From: Pelomyxa schiedti
Lineage: Eukaryota; Evosea; Pelobiontida; Pelomyxidae
Direction of reading: 5' to 3'
Length of the DNA stretch: 64,000 bases
Assembly: GCA_020536535.1 (NCBI GenBank)
Contig: JAHLWZ010000496.1
Coordinates: 86,966 to 150,965 of the forward strand
Shown here piece after piece: positions 10,870 through 24,000 of this stretch (positions within the stretch are counted from its first letter, which is position 1; the number at the start of each line of letters is the position of its first letter). The notes under the pieces are model-generated. The model saw nothing but the letters and a program-made list of their open reading frames with translations. It did not search any database and was not told where the DNA came from. The translations under genes were made by a program, and so were the position numbers.

Positions 10870-11115
10870 GTCATGGGGCTCAAACTAACTCCACCCAAAA
10901 AACACACAAAAATTCGAAATCTCCTCACCAGGGTCTCAGAATCAGGGCAAACCAGGTGGAGATGGTAGTACTCAGTTGGGGGCTGTGTTTCCCTCTGTTC
11001 CCAGTGCTTTTGTAGGCTGTGGTGTTGAGGAAAGCAAAAAACTGGCGGTAACCAGGTGGTGTCCGGACAGATTTGATCCAATTTTCCGGACACCACAACA
11101 GATTGGATCATTCAC
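10870..11115 (+). repeat. Diverged direct repeat, block 1 copy B
   Basis: This is the partner of 9955-10140, with the same motif order and about 60 bp more between the GTAGTAC and CCGGACAG landmarks. It ends in ATTGGATCATT. Both copies give a similar minus-strand reading (CFLG followed by a hydrophobic stretch), but no long frame survives. Confidence 0.6.
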
Positions 11116-12044
11116 CTAAATTGATCGAAACAAACGTGTCTGGTTGTGGGCAAATCGTGGTTAGTGGTGAGTGATCGATGACTGCAACAAACAAGAGAGG
11201 TGACCAAAGTCATTCTCAACAATCTGTGGTGCAACAAACATTTTGACACACCGATGCCCCCTTCAAGGGCTTTGTCTGTTACAGATCAACCTATGGTTTA
11301 CTCACAACTGTTGGGGCAACCTGCAGTCTCTACCACTGTGGCAACTGCTTCAACATCACTTCTTTGCCCTCAAACCTTGGAACTGTCTGCACCACAACAA
11401 GAACCAAGTAAGGTCAAAGTACATGGTACCTCTTTAATTAATTACTCATAGTAATTCATAATTAAATATCCACTTGGAATCCACTTTTGCTCAAGCTAGT
11501 GGCCACTCCTCCTGCCACAATCTGTGCTTTCTTTAACAACTGGAGTCCAACTTCAGTGTCTGTTTGGAAGCTTGAACTCAAGCTCTGGTACACACAGCAG
11601 AAAATAACTGAGGGAGGCTTCCTTGACAACTTTCGTCGGTACATGTGCTGGAGTCAACCTCACACAACACAGATTGTTGAGGGTATGTTGTTTAATAGAT
11701 ATGACCACCATTCTGGAAGAAGCAGTTGTAATGCCACATCGTTTAACCATAGAAGATAAGCTTAAACACCAAGTGAATGTAGTGGAACCATTAAAAACAG
11801 CAGCAATGATAACCAACACTGATCTACACAAAACAAAAGCCTTCTGTTCCAATTATGAACCTCTTCTCCAACTGACTGAAGGTGTTTTACATGCTGCTTC
11901 TCATTGGATATACAATCAGCTGAAAGTGGCTGAAAAGAATCTGATCTTTCATTCCTGTGTAGCAGAGGAGCAGAGCTTATTCTGGGTTGTTGGACAAAAT
12001 GTACAGTCAAGCTTCACCAGGAAAGTGACTTACACAAACTGAAA

Positions 12045-12270
12045 ACATTGAAACTACTGTGGCTCTTATCAAAAAAAGGCAAACCCAAGCTGTACCTCAG
12101 CCCCAACCACGTAAACACAAACCTTCATCCTCACAGGCAGCACCAATTCCAAAGGAGTCTGCCAAAACGACCCCGACAGAAAAACCATGAGAAGTCTGAT
12201 TTAACAGATTTCGCAGAACGGTACAATCTGTTGTGTGGTGTCAAAAAAACGGAAATTGGATGAGGTGGTG
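12045..12270 (+). repeat. Diverged direct repeat, block 2 copy B
   Basis: This is the partner of 10600-10850, about 1.4 kb downstream and in the same orientation. It retains the Gln/Pro/Lys-rich coding text and the trailing AACAGATTTCGCAGAA. It abuts the 3' end of the minus-strand repeat-protein gene at 12325. Confidence 0.65.
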
Positions 12271-12324
12271 TCAAAAACGCGGAAATTGGATTTATTTGAG
12301 CCCAACAATGTCGAAACAGCACTC

Positions 12325-13539
12325 TCACGTTTTGTTCTTTGTTGCCACAAACTGGTAGAAAATTGTGAGAGTCTTGGGATAGCCAGGCTCTGGGTCTCCA
12401 ATGCGAGAATGAATGCCCCCACTGACATGGATGGAATTGTTGGTGACTAGGCCAGATATCTCAGCTGTTACACAGCGGTTTGGAACCATTGAACCGTATG
12501 TTGCATAGAGAATCTGATATTTACTTGGTGAGTTCCTTGTTTTTTTTTTCCACTTGTATTTAGAAGTATGTACATTGATAGTATAGCCTTCTTGTGCCAC
12601 AATGTCTACAGCCTCCAATTCACGACATGTGAAAACTTTCACAGCACCGTCATGGGGTAATGGCACCACCACATATCCAATGATAAGAAAGCCATCTGGA
12701 TAAGTTGGTTGCCCCATTCGAGAGAACACTGTTCCGTCAATTGTAACTGAGTTGTTCTGTAACAGTCCTGAGAGCTCTGACGTGACATCATTGCTAAGAG
12801 CATGTGCACGTGTGATTTTCAATGCAAATCCCTCAGGGACAGATAGCGTCACTGGATCGCCACCTGCCCAGTCTATGCAGAATGTGGGCAGGAACCTGTA
12901 GATAATTTCCAGCCTCTCCGGAACACTTGTCTCAGTGTCAGAAACGCATTTGCGAATCCCTCCCTCCACATGTAAACCGGAATCGTCGACAAGCTTACAT
13001 ATAGCTTCAGTCACATCCCTGTCCCCATATGTAGCCCTCACAATCTGGCAGAACAATTTTTAAAAACAAACGAAATATTGTAAATGGCACATAATATTAG
13101 GCATAACAAAAAAAAAAAAAAAAAGGGTTGAATCCCAAAGGATACTACAAGACCCACACACGTGCAACCAGCGACGGTAGCCTGCAGCGAGGTGCACGGG
13201 CTGGGAGCCGTCGCACTCGAGGCGGGCCTCGTCGACCATGGCGGCCATGTCGCCGCAGGGCGGGCTCGGGGGGCGCACCGGCGTGGTGCCGCTGGGGCTG
13301 GGGACCGTGGGGCAGGGGCAGGGGCAGGGATAGTAGTCCACCGCCACCCTCGGTTCGATTCTGGGTTCGGTCGGTGTTGGTGTCGGCTGTGGTGATGGTG
13401 CTGGGTCAGTGGTTGGTGATGGTGTTGTTGGTTGTTGTTCCTGCTCTGTTGGTTTTGGTTCTGGGCCTGGCCGTGGTGTGGTGGCTGTCGTAGTTGTAGG
13501 GGGTTGCTGTGACTTGGGAGAGGAGTGGCTCGACCCCAT
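12325..13539 (-). CDS. Protein with repeated ATYG...VT...GDP-type domains (DUF3395-like), possible N-myristoylation site
   Basis: A two-exon gene: exon 1 at 13539-13162, intron GTGTGT...TGCCAG, exon 2 at 13044-12325. The product is about 365 residues. It begins MGSSHSS, a good N-myristoylation sequence, followed by a long Pro/Thr/Gln-rich linker and a CPCPCP patch. After RRWLH the splice leads to IVRATYGDRDVTEAI. A second ATYG unit (ATYGSMVPNRCVTAEI) closes the protein with HSRIGDPEPGYPKTLTIFYQF. Between them a middle unit (TRAHALSNDVTSELSGLL) matches the same pattern more weakly. The A-x-YG...V-T...GDP-x-PG-x-K-x-L-x-I-x-Y pattern is that of the DUF3395/DNAJC11-C-type beta domain found repeatedly in amoebae. 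Function is unknown. A membrane-anchored scaffold is inference. Confidence 0.7.
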
Positions 13540-13864
13540 CCGTTGTTTCTATGGGCAGTTTTAAACCAAGGCTCGGTGTACCTTTATGAGAGAATCAACC
13601 AACCATCTTCGTGCTCTTTGCTTTGGGAAGGAGGGAGAAAAGGTTGAGGTAGAGGAGGTGCCTCTGCCCCAGATTCTGTGAGCCAGAAGATTTGCACTAC
13701 GAGTCTCAATCTGTTCGCTGGCTGAAGGCTTCTCTCGGTGTTCATTGAAGCGATGCGGAAAAAAAGGGAATCAACAAAAAATTACGCCTCATTCGAGGAT
13801 AAAAGAAAGGAAATTTTTTTTGTTCAGGAGTAATAAAAAAAAATAGAAAGCGACATAGTCACGA
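13540..13864. other. Divergent intergenic region
   Basis: This lies between the minus-strand repeat-protein start and the plus-strand cysteine desulfurase start. It is rich in A runs near the desulfurase start. I see no conserved element or reading frame. Confidence 0.4.
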
Positions 13865-15499
<1,635 letters not shown>

Positions 15500-15843
15500 G
15501 AGACCGTTGTAAATTTTTTTTGGAACAAATAAAAGATTATTATTAATTCGGCACATTCATGTTGTTTGCTTTGGTTTTGGAGGAACAATTATCAAATGGA
15601 ACCAATAGGAATATAAGCAGTGAAGGTGCTACCCCCAAGTGGAGTGCCCATGTCAGATGACAGTAGCCTTGTTCCGGCTACAATGGAATAGGCCTCCACA
15701 AACCTTAATAATGTGAATGATCAAGCCTTAGAAAAATTCATCACACATTTGGGAGCCCTTTCCTTTGAGAAGGGTGAAAGATTGTGTATCAGGATCCCAC
15801 CAAGGTAGAGAAACAACAGAATAGTCAATCTAGTACCAAGTAT
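15500..15843. other. Convergent intergenic region
   Basis: This lies between the desulfurase stop and the end of the minus-strand secreted orphan. AATAAAAG at about 15528 is a possible polyadenylation signal for the desulfurase. I see no gene here. Confidence 0.4.
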
Positions 15844-16856
15844 TTAGTCTTTCGTACGAGGGAAGAATGGTACTGGGAAGGGGTCTTCTATTTGAATGAA
15901 TACTCCTTGTAGGTAATCCCACCAAACAATACTCTCACACCCAACTTCTCCCGGGTAGAACCAGATAGTGAGGTTGAAAGTCTGTGCAGATTGTAGGCAA
16001 CAGAAAGAAAAGGAAACACACACCAGGAGTCTTCCCGGGTAGCCGGGAACAATCAGAGGAAGTTCGTAGACCCAGTCACTGTATGGTGAATAGTTTCCCG
16101 GGTACTCCAAAATGGCACAGTTCACAAGGTCATACACATTTGTTAGGTATGTCATTTCGATCAGCTCATGGTTTGAAGAATCATATGCACGGTAGAGTGC
16201 GTTGCTGTGAAATTGGCTAAGCGGTATGTATGATATTGAAGCAATTTACAAGTTCGTGTCACAGCAAGTGGCATCAATCAAATTTGTCATTTCACCGGTA
16301 TTCTGGTCAAGCAACCAGATATAATTCTTCCACTGTGCTCTCCAGAAGACAGTCAGAACCAACTTGTGCCAGACACTATCACAACTCACAGTGAAATATT
16401 CCGGTGTTGTTTGTGTTGTGAAGTTTGCTCTAGTACATGTTAGAGTGCATAAAGCAGAATCCAAGATTGTTACAGCTTTGTTGCTTCACCAGACGTCGCA
16501 TTGACTTGCATAGTATAAAACCATATTGGAGATGTTTTATCATAAGCGAATATCCCATACGCCAGGCCAAGGTTCACATCTGCACAGCCACCCCAATAGT
16601 ACAATCCTGGGCCATAATCATATCTTGAAAAAAGGTAACACGCAAAGTGAGAATAAGCACTATTACAAAAAAGCGGAATAACTTACATGATTTTGTAAAC
16701 AGGAGGGTCGACGAAGTAATCCAACCAGATCACCTTCTGAGTGCTATTTATAGTTGCATCCATCAGCACCCTGCTGCCCCTCGTCGTCGCATTCGTGCTC
16801 CCAATCCACACCCCCACGAGCGCCGCGAAAACCGCTACCAACCCCCACCCCTTCAT
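15844..16856 (-). CDS. Predicted secreted or surface orphan protein
   Basis: A multi-exon minus-strand gene without a family I recognise. It starts MKGWGLVAVFAALVGVWIG, a clear signal peptide. Later exons have aromatic and Asn-rich segments typical of extracellular proteins: VIWLDYFVDPPVYKI, YDYGPGLYYWGGCADVNLG, NYIWLLDQNTGEMT, ATCCDTN, YPGNYSPYSDWVYELP and WFYPGEVGCESIVWWDY. Paired Cys residues and N-x-S/T sites suit secretion. Frame changes between blocks imply at least four introns, and exact splice sites are not resolved. It lies about 100 bp downstream of the synapsin-like gene on the same strand. The C-terminal block is the least certain part of the model. Confidence 0.55.
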
Positions 16857-16956
16857 CCTTGAAACGGCGTTTAAGGAGAGAGATCTTGTGATTTGTCTGA
16901 TTTGTTGTTGTTTTGGAGTTTCTCCCACCAATTTAGGGTAGGGTCGAATTTCGGGG

Positions 16957-18505
16957 TCAACTGGAGGATGTGGGTGTTGTTGCGGTTGTTGTTGGCGGTG
17001 GTTTTGGTGAATCTGCGCAGGTCGCATTTGGGCATGGGAAACACAGTCCCAGCAGTTTGTTGGTAATAACTTCTGCGATGTGTTCCATATCCTCATGCTC
17101 ATTTACGGGCGCCAGGCCACTGGCACAGTCATTGATTTCTAGTATAACTGTGGTTTCATTAGGTAATTCCCTGGATGGATTGGAGTGTGTTTAGAATGGG
17201 CACACATACACTCTTTTCCATCTGGTGTTCTGATGGCGTCCACTGTAAGTATATCCATTCCACCGAATAGTTTTCCGCACTCCTCTGCCCACAGCCGGTA
17301 TTGGTCCGTGACTGGAATTTCTTCTAATATTGAGGAGCCAACATTTCCTGGGCAAGGAATTAACTGGATGGATTAGAGGAATGTAAGAAAACCTTTCCAG
17401 TTGGGATTGATTCTCTTGTAGACACGCAAGTGGGTACCGATTTTTTGTATTCTCAAATCATACAGACGACCTTCAATGAATGGTTCTGCAGTTACATAGT
17501 CTTTGTGGAGTTCTAGACAACCACGAAAATCTGTCAAGTCTAAAATAGAGGATTTAAAAGAAGATATATAAAAAAAAAGGAAGTATTACCTGACTGCGAA
17601 GTGAACTTCATTTTGCCATACCCTGCTTGTGCGTATCCAACTTTGACTACCTGCATTACTGTTAACTTCGAGGGGCATAAGAGGTCTGTGGTACCAAGGG
17701 CAACTCGGGTGTAAACATCATTCCTATTAGGTATATTAATAAAGGGCCTAGGAATGACAAACAAACCTACCGCGGGGATGGGAGTAGTACGACTGAGGTA
17801 TGAGAGGAAATACTTTGGCACCTAATCTATCTCGTATTTTGGCAAGTTCTGCATAAACAAGGGGCCGTTCAAGGGCTCGATAGACACTTTCCAACGAATT
17901 TACAGCCGGAATATTACTGTACATGAGACCTGGAACAAATTATACAGTGGTGTTTGAGAATGTGCCTCACCAAAGAGGGCATTCGAGTAATCTTCATCAT
18001 CACGCAGTCCACGAACGAGTTTCCTTACCAACACCATGTCAGGGATGAATTGTGAACCACCACCTGTAGCGGATCGTATCTATTTGGAGAAAAGATTCCT
18101 AAAATTAGAGTGCATTTGCGGAACCAAGAAAGCTGAACCTTACATTAACAACTGGATTAGAGCCCGAGTCACAAGTTACTGTCATATTTTCCCACAGGCA
18201 AGTGACAATCAAATATCCTGGCGGTGGGAAAAAAAAAAAAAGTGCATGCATTAAGTATGGAATGTAATTAAAACTGAACATATAAACCCACTTCGGCCAT
18301 CAGGCGTCCTCTTGTTTAGAAAAATTTCCTTCCAGTTGTGTTTGTCAGAATCAATCACCAGCAGGTTGAATGGCAACCTGTCATCCTCCTGACAATACCA
18401 TCAATTTCTCACAAACAAAACTAAAGGGAAAAAAAGGCCAACAGGAGGAGTAGTTGGGGTCGATGTCGTGGCGGCAACGGCTTTACGACCAAACAACGAA
18501 AACAT
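16957..18505 (-). CDS. Synapsin homologue (ATP-grasp fold)
   Basis: A multi-exon gene encoding a protein that follows animal synapsin through the whole B/C region. After MFSLFGRKAVAATTS and a Pro/Thr linker come PFNLLVIDSDKHNWKEIF (the synapsin DxxHxxW start), PDMVLVRKLVRG, MYSNIPAVNSLESVY, FPLIPQSYYSH, VVKVGYAQAGYGKMKF (Gly-rich ATP loop), YVTAEPFIEGRLYDLRIQKIG, SSILEEIPVTDQYRLWAEEC, GKLFGGMDILTVDAI, then VILEINDCASGL with the metal-binding Glu/Asn pair. The tail is Thr/Pro-rich. Synapsin C domains bind ATP and have an ATP-grasp fold. In animals the protein tethers synaptic vesicles. A neuronal role is impossible here, so a vesicle or enzymatic role is inferred. Several splice sites, such as GA|GTGTAT...CAG|G before ELPNETT, were confirmed by frame. 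Confidence 0.88.
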
Positions 18506-18570
18506 CCAAGTTTCGAAAAGCGAAAAAAAAAAAAAAACCTCCCAGGTGATGTGATGAGGTTTGTGAGAAT

Positions 18571-20819
18571 GTGGGTGACGTTGCGAAACCCATAATGCGC
18601 CTCCCGTACCTTCGCATGGTGTGCGGTGTTCAGTCCAGGTGTTCAGCGTTTGTGGTGCTGGGTGTGCTCATGGTGGCGGTTGCCATTCTGGGAGGCGCGG
18701 AGTGCAGCTACACTGTGGATTGCCAGAGGGACATCAACCAAGGCCGATCTGGTGGGGGCGCCGGTGCCGTGTTCGACGTGATCGACACTATTTCTGTGAG
18801 GAGGGGCAACGAAATTTCTGTGAGTATTCAGGGAGACCTCGTGCAGAACACTGCTTCCATGGCTTTGGTGTGGGCTCTTTTTTTGTTTTACATAAATATT
18901 CCAAGGTGTATAATTAGCACTTGGTTTATCTAACTTCCTTGATACTTTAGTACTCATATGATGATGGGGCAAAGCTGAGTCTGGTTGGAGTCAAGGCTAC
19001 TAGATCGAGTTCAGGTGTTATTATCTCTGGAACTATTCCTGTTTCGGCTCCAGTTGGATCCTATTATCCTGTTATAAATAGCGTATGGGGCTTTTCTACT
19101 GCTTAGGTATTCCCTTTAACGTCATCAAGGTGAACATCCAATGCAACTTCTTTGTTTCTTTCAATCCTTGGCATAGCAGTGATGATGCGTACTGTTCGTC
19201 TGATGCTTACAGAGCTGCTCACATGCAATCTACCACTGGACTAGTTTTCCTTGACAGTGTCCGCATTGATTATGCTCTGACTTGGTCGTACGACCAGTTT
19301 GACTGGAGTATATTGAGATCTTTACAGCACTATCTGCCTTACCTCGATTCCAAGTCAAGAGCAAACCCTGCGCTTGTTGCAAGATTTTTGCACTCTCTTA
19401 CTCAAGGGACCATTCTAATAGGCAGTTGGGATTCATTTGTTGGAGGCATCAATCCACTGTGAGTACATCTTTGTTTTCTCCCTCTTACTCCATCAGATAT
19501 TGGAGATCATCTACTGAGATTTTACAGCGACATGTTACATGGGGATTTGCACCAGTTCGATACGCTCAGTGCTGGGTATTTGCGGCAGTCCTCACCTCCC
19601 TTCTCCGTGGAATGGGTATTGTTACAAGACAAGTTATGTGTCAGCCTTGCGCTCACAATGTTGCCGAGTCAGTTGCGTCATTCCTTTATTAAAACAAACC
19701 GCCAACTACCAGACTAACATATTATTACAGACTGTCACTGAAATGTTCTTTGATAGCCATGGAACCAACTGTTGTTGCAAAGATTTCTGGTGGAACTTCA
19801 TAATTGGTGTGAATGTTGGCTCAGACGTAGAGATTGGTCTGGTGTACATTCCGCTTCCCAATTTCAAGCCATTGATGGAACGTTGTGTCCCCATCTCTAA
19901 ATAGCGTCCTCTAAACAATACTGCCAGTTATGCAGTTGGCCCGGCTCCCCGCACAGCAATAGATGCTCAAACATATGGAAACTTTGACGTGCAATTCTTT
20001 CTGTCTGAAGTGAAGTCGTCTGTCACCTATTACCACCCAAAGAGTGGCGTGCAGATGTATGAACTGGATCCAATCATAGAGGACAAAACACCCCGTGTAT
20101 GGATAATGTCTGTAAGTCCACACCCCCATCCTTCTCTTTTTTTTTTTTAGAAATTACATACCCACACATACACACACAAAAAAAAAAAACAAAAGATAGG
20201 CAGCACTCCCACAAGTACAGCGTTTGAAATCACGGGCGATTATAGATCTGGCCGCTCAGTACTCAATTCGCCCTCTACGTTTGGCGTCAGCGTGGCACAG
20301 ATAAAGACGACCTCCTCAAACACATTTGGCTACGAGATCACGGCCTCGCGCGACGTTTCATTGTCGGTCCTGGCTTCTGTTTCCCTTGGCGACCCAAATG
20401 TTCCCTGTCGCGAGTCCAACCTGGAATCGTGCGTTTGCCCGCCCCTTTCTCTTCACTTCCTTTCCTCCCCCCCTTAATTATGGGTTGGGGTGACCTGGCC
20501 CGACTCGACTCCAGAACTAATACACTATCGCACCAGGGACACATTCAAGGCCAAGTTTGACGCCGGGGAATCACGGGTGTACACGCTGAAGTTCGGGTCT
20601 GTGAGCCAGGACACGGCGTACTATGTGTACTACAGGGTGTTCCTTCGCGACACGGGCACGGAGCAGGCCGCGCTGTGGCAGAGGAAGGCGACGCCACTGT
20701 CGCTCGTGACCACGGCGCTGCGCGTGCGCACCGAGATGGCGGAGTCCACGGACCAGGCGTTCCAGGACACCACCACGCCCCTGTGCAGCAGTTCCACCAG
20801 CTTCAACGGCAGAGTGTGA
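18571..20819 (+). CDS. Secreted transglutaminase
   Basis: A calcium-dependent protein cross-linking enzyme of the animal/factor XIII type. The N-terminus (MRLPYLRMVCGVQSRC followed by a hydrophobic stretch) is a signal peptide. Starts at 18571 or 18595 are both possible. An N-terminal beta-sandwich follows (NEISVSIQGDL, GVIISGTIPVSAPVGSYYPV), then CNFFVSFNPW and the catalytic core: WGFAPVRYAQCWVFAAVLT with active-site Cys at about 19570, LRGMGIVTRQV, a His in the LHNWCECW segment near 19795 and FQAIDGT with a conserved Asp. After YAVGPAPR come two C-terminal Ig-like barrels ending in SSSTSFNGRV. The last exon is much richer in GC. The gene is divergent from the synapsin-like gene with only 65 bp between starts. 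Some core splice sites are uncertain, but the family is clear. Confidence 0.85.
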
Positions 20820-21002
20820 AAGGAATAAAGGAGTCTCATCTGTTATCCTGAGGTTCTTTTTTTATGACTAGAGTGAGAGCTCCACATCGCCCATGTGCAA
20901 TCAATCACTTGGGCAACCTTGGCACTTGTGTCTATGTTCGGAAAAACCTCCGGGAAGAGGCGGTTGGAAACCGAAGCGAAAAAACCAAGAAACTAAAACA
21001 AA

Positions 21003-24000
21003 ATGGCGGCCTTCACGACAACGAGTGCAGCGGCTACCCCGACGCGTGTAGTTGTCGTACTTGGTCCTCCGGGATCTGGTAAAGGCACCCAATGTAAAAA
21101 ACTACAGGCAAAATTGGGGTATTTTTCAATTTTCGTGCTCCCCGTTACACACCCGTTTTTTTTTTCCCCCTTGGCACTCATTGTGTGAAGTCTCGTTCAC
21201 GTCTCGACTGGGGACATATTTCGTGACGCCGTGATGAAAAATACCCCTCTGGGGCGAAAAGTTGCTCCATATGTCAACCGTTCCGACTTTGTACCAGACA
21301 ACTTGGTGGTGGAGTTAATTCGGGACAGGATCGCCCGGCACGACTGCGTGACAAGAGGTGTGCTTTTGGACGGGTTTCCCAGAACCCTGCACCAGACCCA
21401 GGAACTGCTATCTCACGTCAATGTGGAGAGAGCCGTTGTCATCCAGGTCGACGACGATCAGTGCATAAAGAATATGCTGGGGAGAAAGATTGACGTGGAG
21501 ACTGGTGATATTTACCACACCGAGTTCTTTCCGCCTCCGAATGCTATTCACGCATCGAGGCTTGTCCAGCGCCGCTATGATATCGACGAAGAGTCTGCGA
21601 GGCTAAGGCTGCGGGCGTTCCATGCTCAGTTGGGTTTGATTGTACCTTGCTTTGCTGGCAAGGTGCAGGCTATCAACGGGCAAAGAAAGATGGGCGTTGT
21701 TTTCAAAGATTTTCTCAAAATGCTGAATACACCTTTGTCACCTCTTTCAGAGCCGGCGGCGGCCCCTCCACGCACTTCGAGGAAAAAAAAGGCAAAGGCA
21801 CCTCCTAAAGGAAAGTGTGCGGTATGTCTCACTGAAGACGCGGACTTCTTGGTGGTTCCATGTGGCCACCAGTGTGGATGCAAGGGATGCCTAACGGCAA
21901 TAAATGAGAGCACCGCTCAGTGTCCGATATGCAGGTCACACATATCCGGGCTCATTCAAGTTTACAGCTGTGGAGTTATAGAAGAAGAACCCGAGGTATT
22001 CTTTCTCTCCAATTCTGACAGTCAGTAACAGTGATTCCTCTTACAGGGTCTCAACATGGAAGATGTTGACATGTCGTTTAGACCTATCACAACCGCAACC
22101 GCAACAACAACTACAGCTTCTGCGGGGAATCGGCTTTCCGCTGACCAGGCAGCTGATGGGTGGGGGGACGAAGTTAGTGAAACGGCTCATGAAGAAGTTC
22201 TACCTGAAGACTTAGTCGAACTCCAAGTTTCACCTTGCATAACCCCTGTGCTAAATCAGCCAACGCCCGTGGCGGTTACAGTACGCATACCTGATCTTCT
22301 TACTAGAACACCTGTAGATATCTGCTGCTGTGTTGATGTTAGTGGATCAATGGGGACTGAGGTAACATACCGTGATGATAATGGCAATGTTATACAAAAC
22401 GATGGCCTCACTGTTCTGGATATCGTAAAACACACAGTATCTACTGTAATCCACCTTTTGGGTGATGATGACCGTCTCGGCATCGTAGTTTTTGATGATA
22501 ACGCCTCGACGGTACTTCCTCTCACTCAGTTGGATGCTCCTGGACGTGCTAAAGCCATGGATGCAGCTTCAAAACTAGTTCCCTTAGAGAATACTAATAT
22601 GTGGGCTGGCATGCTTGAAGGGATGGAGGTGTTACGCACTCCTCCAGGAACAACTACTTCCACCTCTGCCAGGAAAAAGTTTCTTTTGGTTCTAACAGAC
22701 GGACAACCAAATATTATTCCACCGAAAGGTCACATACCCGAACTGAGAGCCTATATGGAAAAGCATCCAGACTTCAAATTCCAGATAAATACCTTTGGTG
22801 TTGGCTACGAACTGGATAGCGAGCTACTTGTGAGTGTTGCATCTGAAGGAGGCGGCACTTTTGCTTTTATCCCCGATGCAAAACTGATAGGAACTTGTAT
22901 TGTTAACTGTGTAGCTAATGCTGTAACTACCACAACTCAACAAGCGTCATTGCATTTGATGCTGAAGGGTGGTGCCACCTTCGCAGGACCTGTTTTAGGA
23001 GGTACTTCTGTGAAAGAAGTGACGTGGGGACGTGTAGTTTCTGTTGGTGCACTGCATCTTGGCCAAGTTCTTGATGTTGTTGTACCTGTAACAATACCAG
23101 CAAAGAAAGGCGACTATCTTGAGGCTGTGCTAGTGTGGGCGAACTCCAAGGGAAAGGAAGTTCGTGTTAGCGCTGTAGGAAACAGCCGTAATATCACCGA
23201 CCAGTCTGTCAATGCCAACACCCGCTGCAACGTTATTGACAAGGTTTCTCAAATCATTAAAGCAGGCTGTGGCCGAACAGGGAAGAGTGACATGGAAAAT
23301 CTTCGAATTGATACTGATGCTACGAGACAAAATCATTCTTGCGATCTTCTCGAAGCCTTGTATGCGGATGTAAATGGAAGAATGAGCAAAGCTGTAAATC
23401 AGAAAGCCAGGTATGACAGATGGGGTCGGCACTATTTGAGAGCACTTGTTCGCGCTCATCAGGTCCAAGTATGCACTAATATGCTTGATCCAGGACTCCA
23501 ACTCTATGGGGGCAGCCTTTTCAAGCAAAATTCCGAAGCCGGTGGAAAAATATTTATCACTCTTCCCCCACCAGTCCATGGAGGCGCAACCCAAACCACA
23601 ACACAGGCCACAACGAAGAAGAAGAGAAAGAACAAGAAGTCAAACACAACTGCCACAACTGCCACCTCAGCTTCCGCACCTCCTCCAAAGGCGCCAACTC
23701 CTCCACGTGAGCCCACTCCACCAGTCATGGAAACATACTATGGTGGAGGTGGTGGTGGCTGTTTTGCTGGAGACTGCACTGTACATGTACATAATGTTGG
23801 CGAAACTCGCATTGATCAACTGCGGAAGGGAGATATCGTTCTCACAAGCGGATCCAAACTGGCTACAGTTATTTGTATTATATCACTCAAACGCACCGGG
23901 CCTCTTGTTATGTTCCCCGGTGGTCTTAAGATTACTCCTCACCATCCCGCTCTTCTTCACGGCTCTTGGCGCAAGCCTAGCTCTATGGTGGGGAGCCCTG

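Larger units (their letters stand above)
9600..12310. repeat. Repeat-rich region with diverged direct and inverted duplications, no confident gene
   Basis: About 2.7 kb contains only short broken reading frames. Reading by eye shows three duplicated blocks. Block 1 is a direct repeat (about 9955-10140 and 10870-11115), sharing text such as CCCAAAAAACACA and TTTTCCGG and ending in ATTGTATCATT or ATTGGATCATT. Block 2 is a direct repeat (about 10600-10850 and 12045-12270), encoding similar Gln/Pro/Lys-rich tails and both followed by AACAGATTTCGCAGAA. Block 3 is inverted (about 10165-10245 minus, 11868-11940 plus), encoding LTEGVLRAAAHW and LTEGVLHAASHW. This looks like a nest of decayed copies of a mobile element or a broken gene family. 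No transposase or reverse-transcriptase motif is recognisable. Confidence 0.6.

Noticed and set aside
13128-13493. Plus-strand Gly/Arg/Val-rich frame
   Set aside because: It is antisense to exon 1 of the repeat-protein gene and of low complexity.
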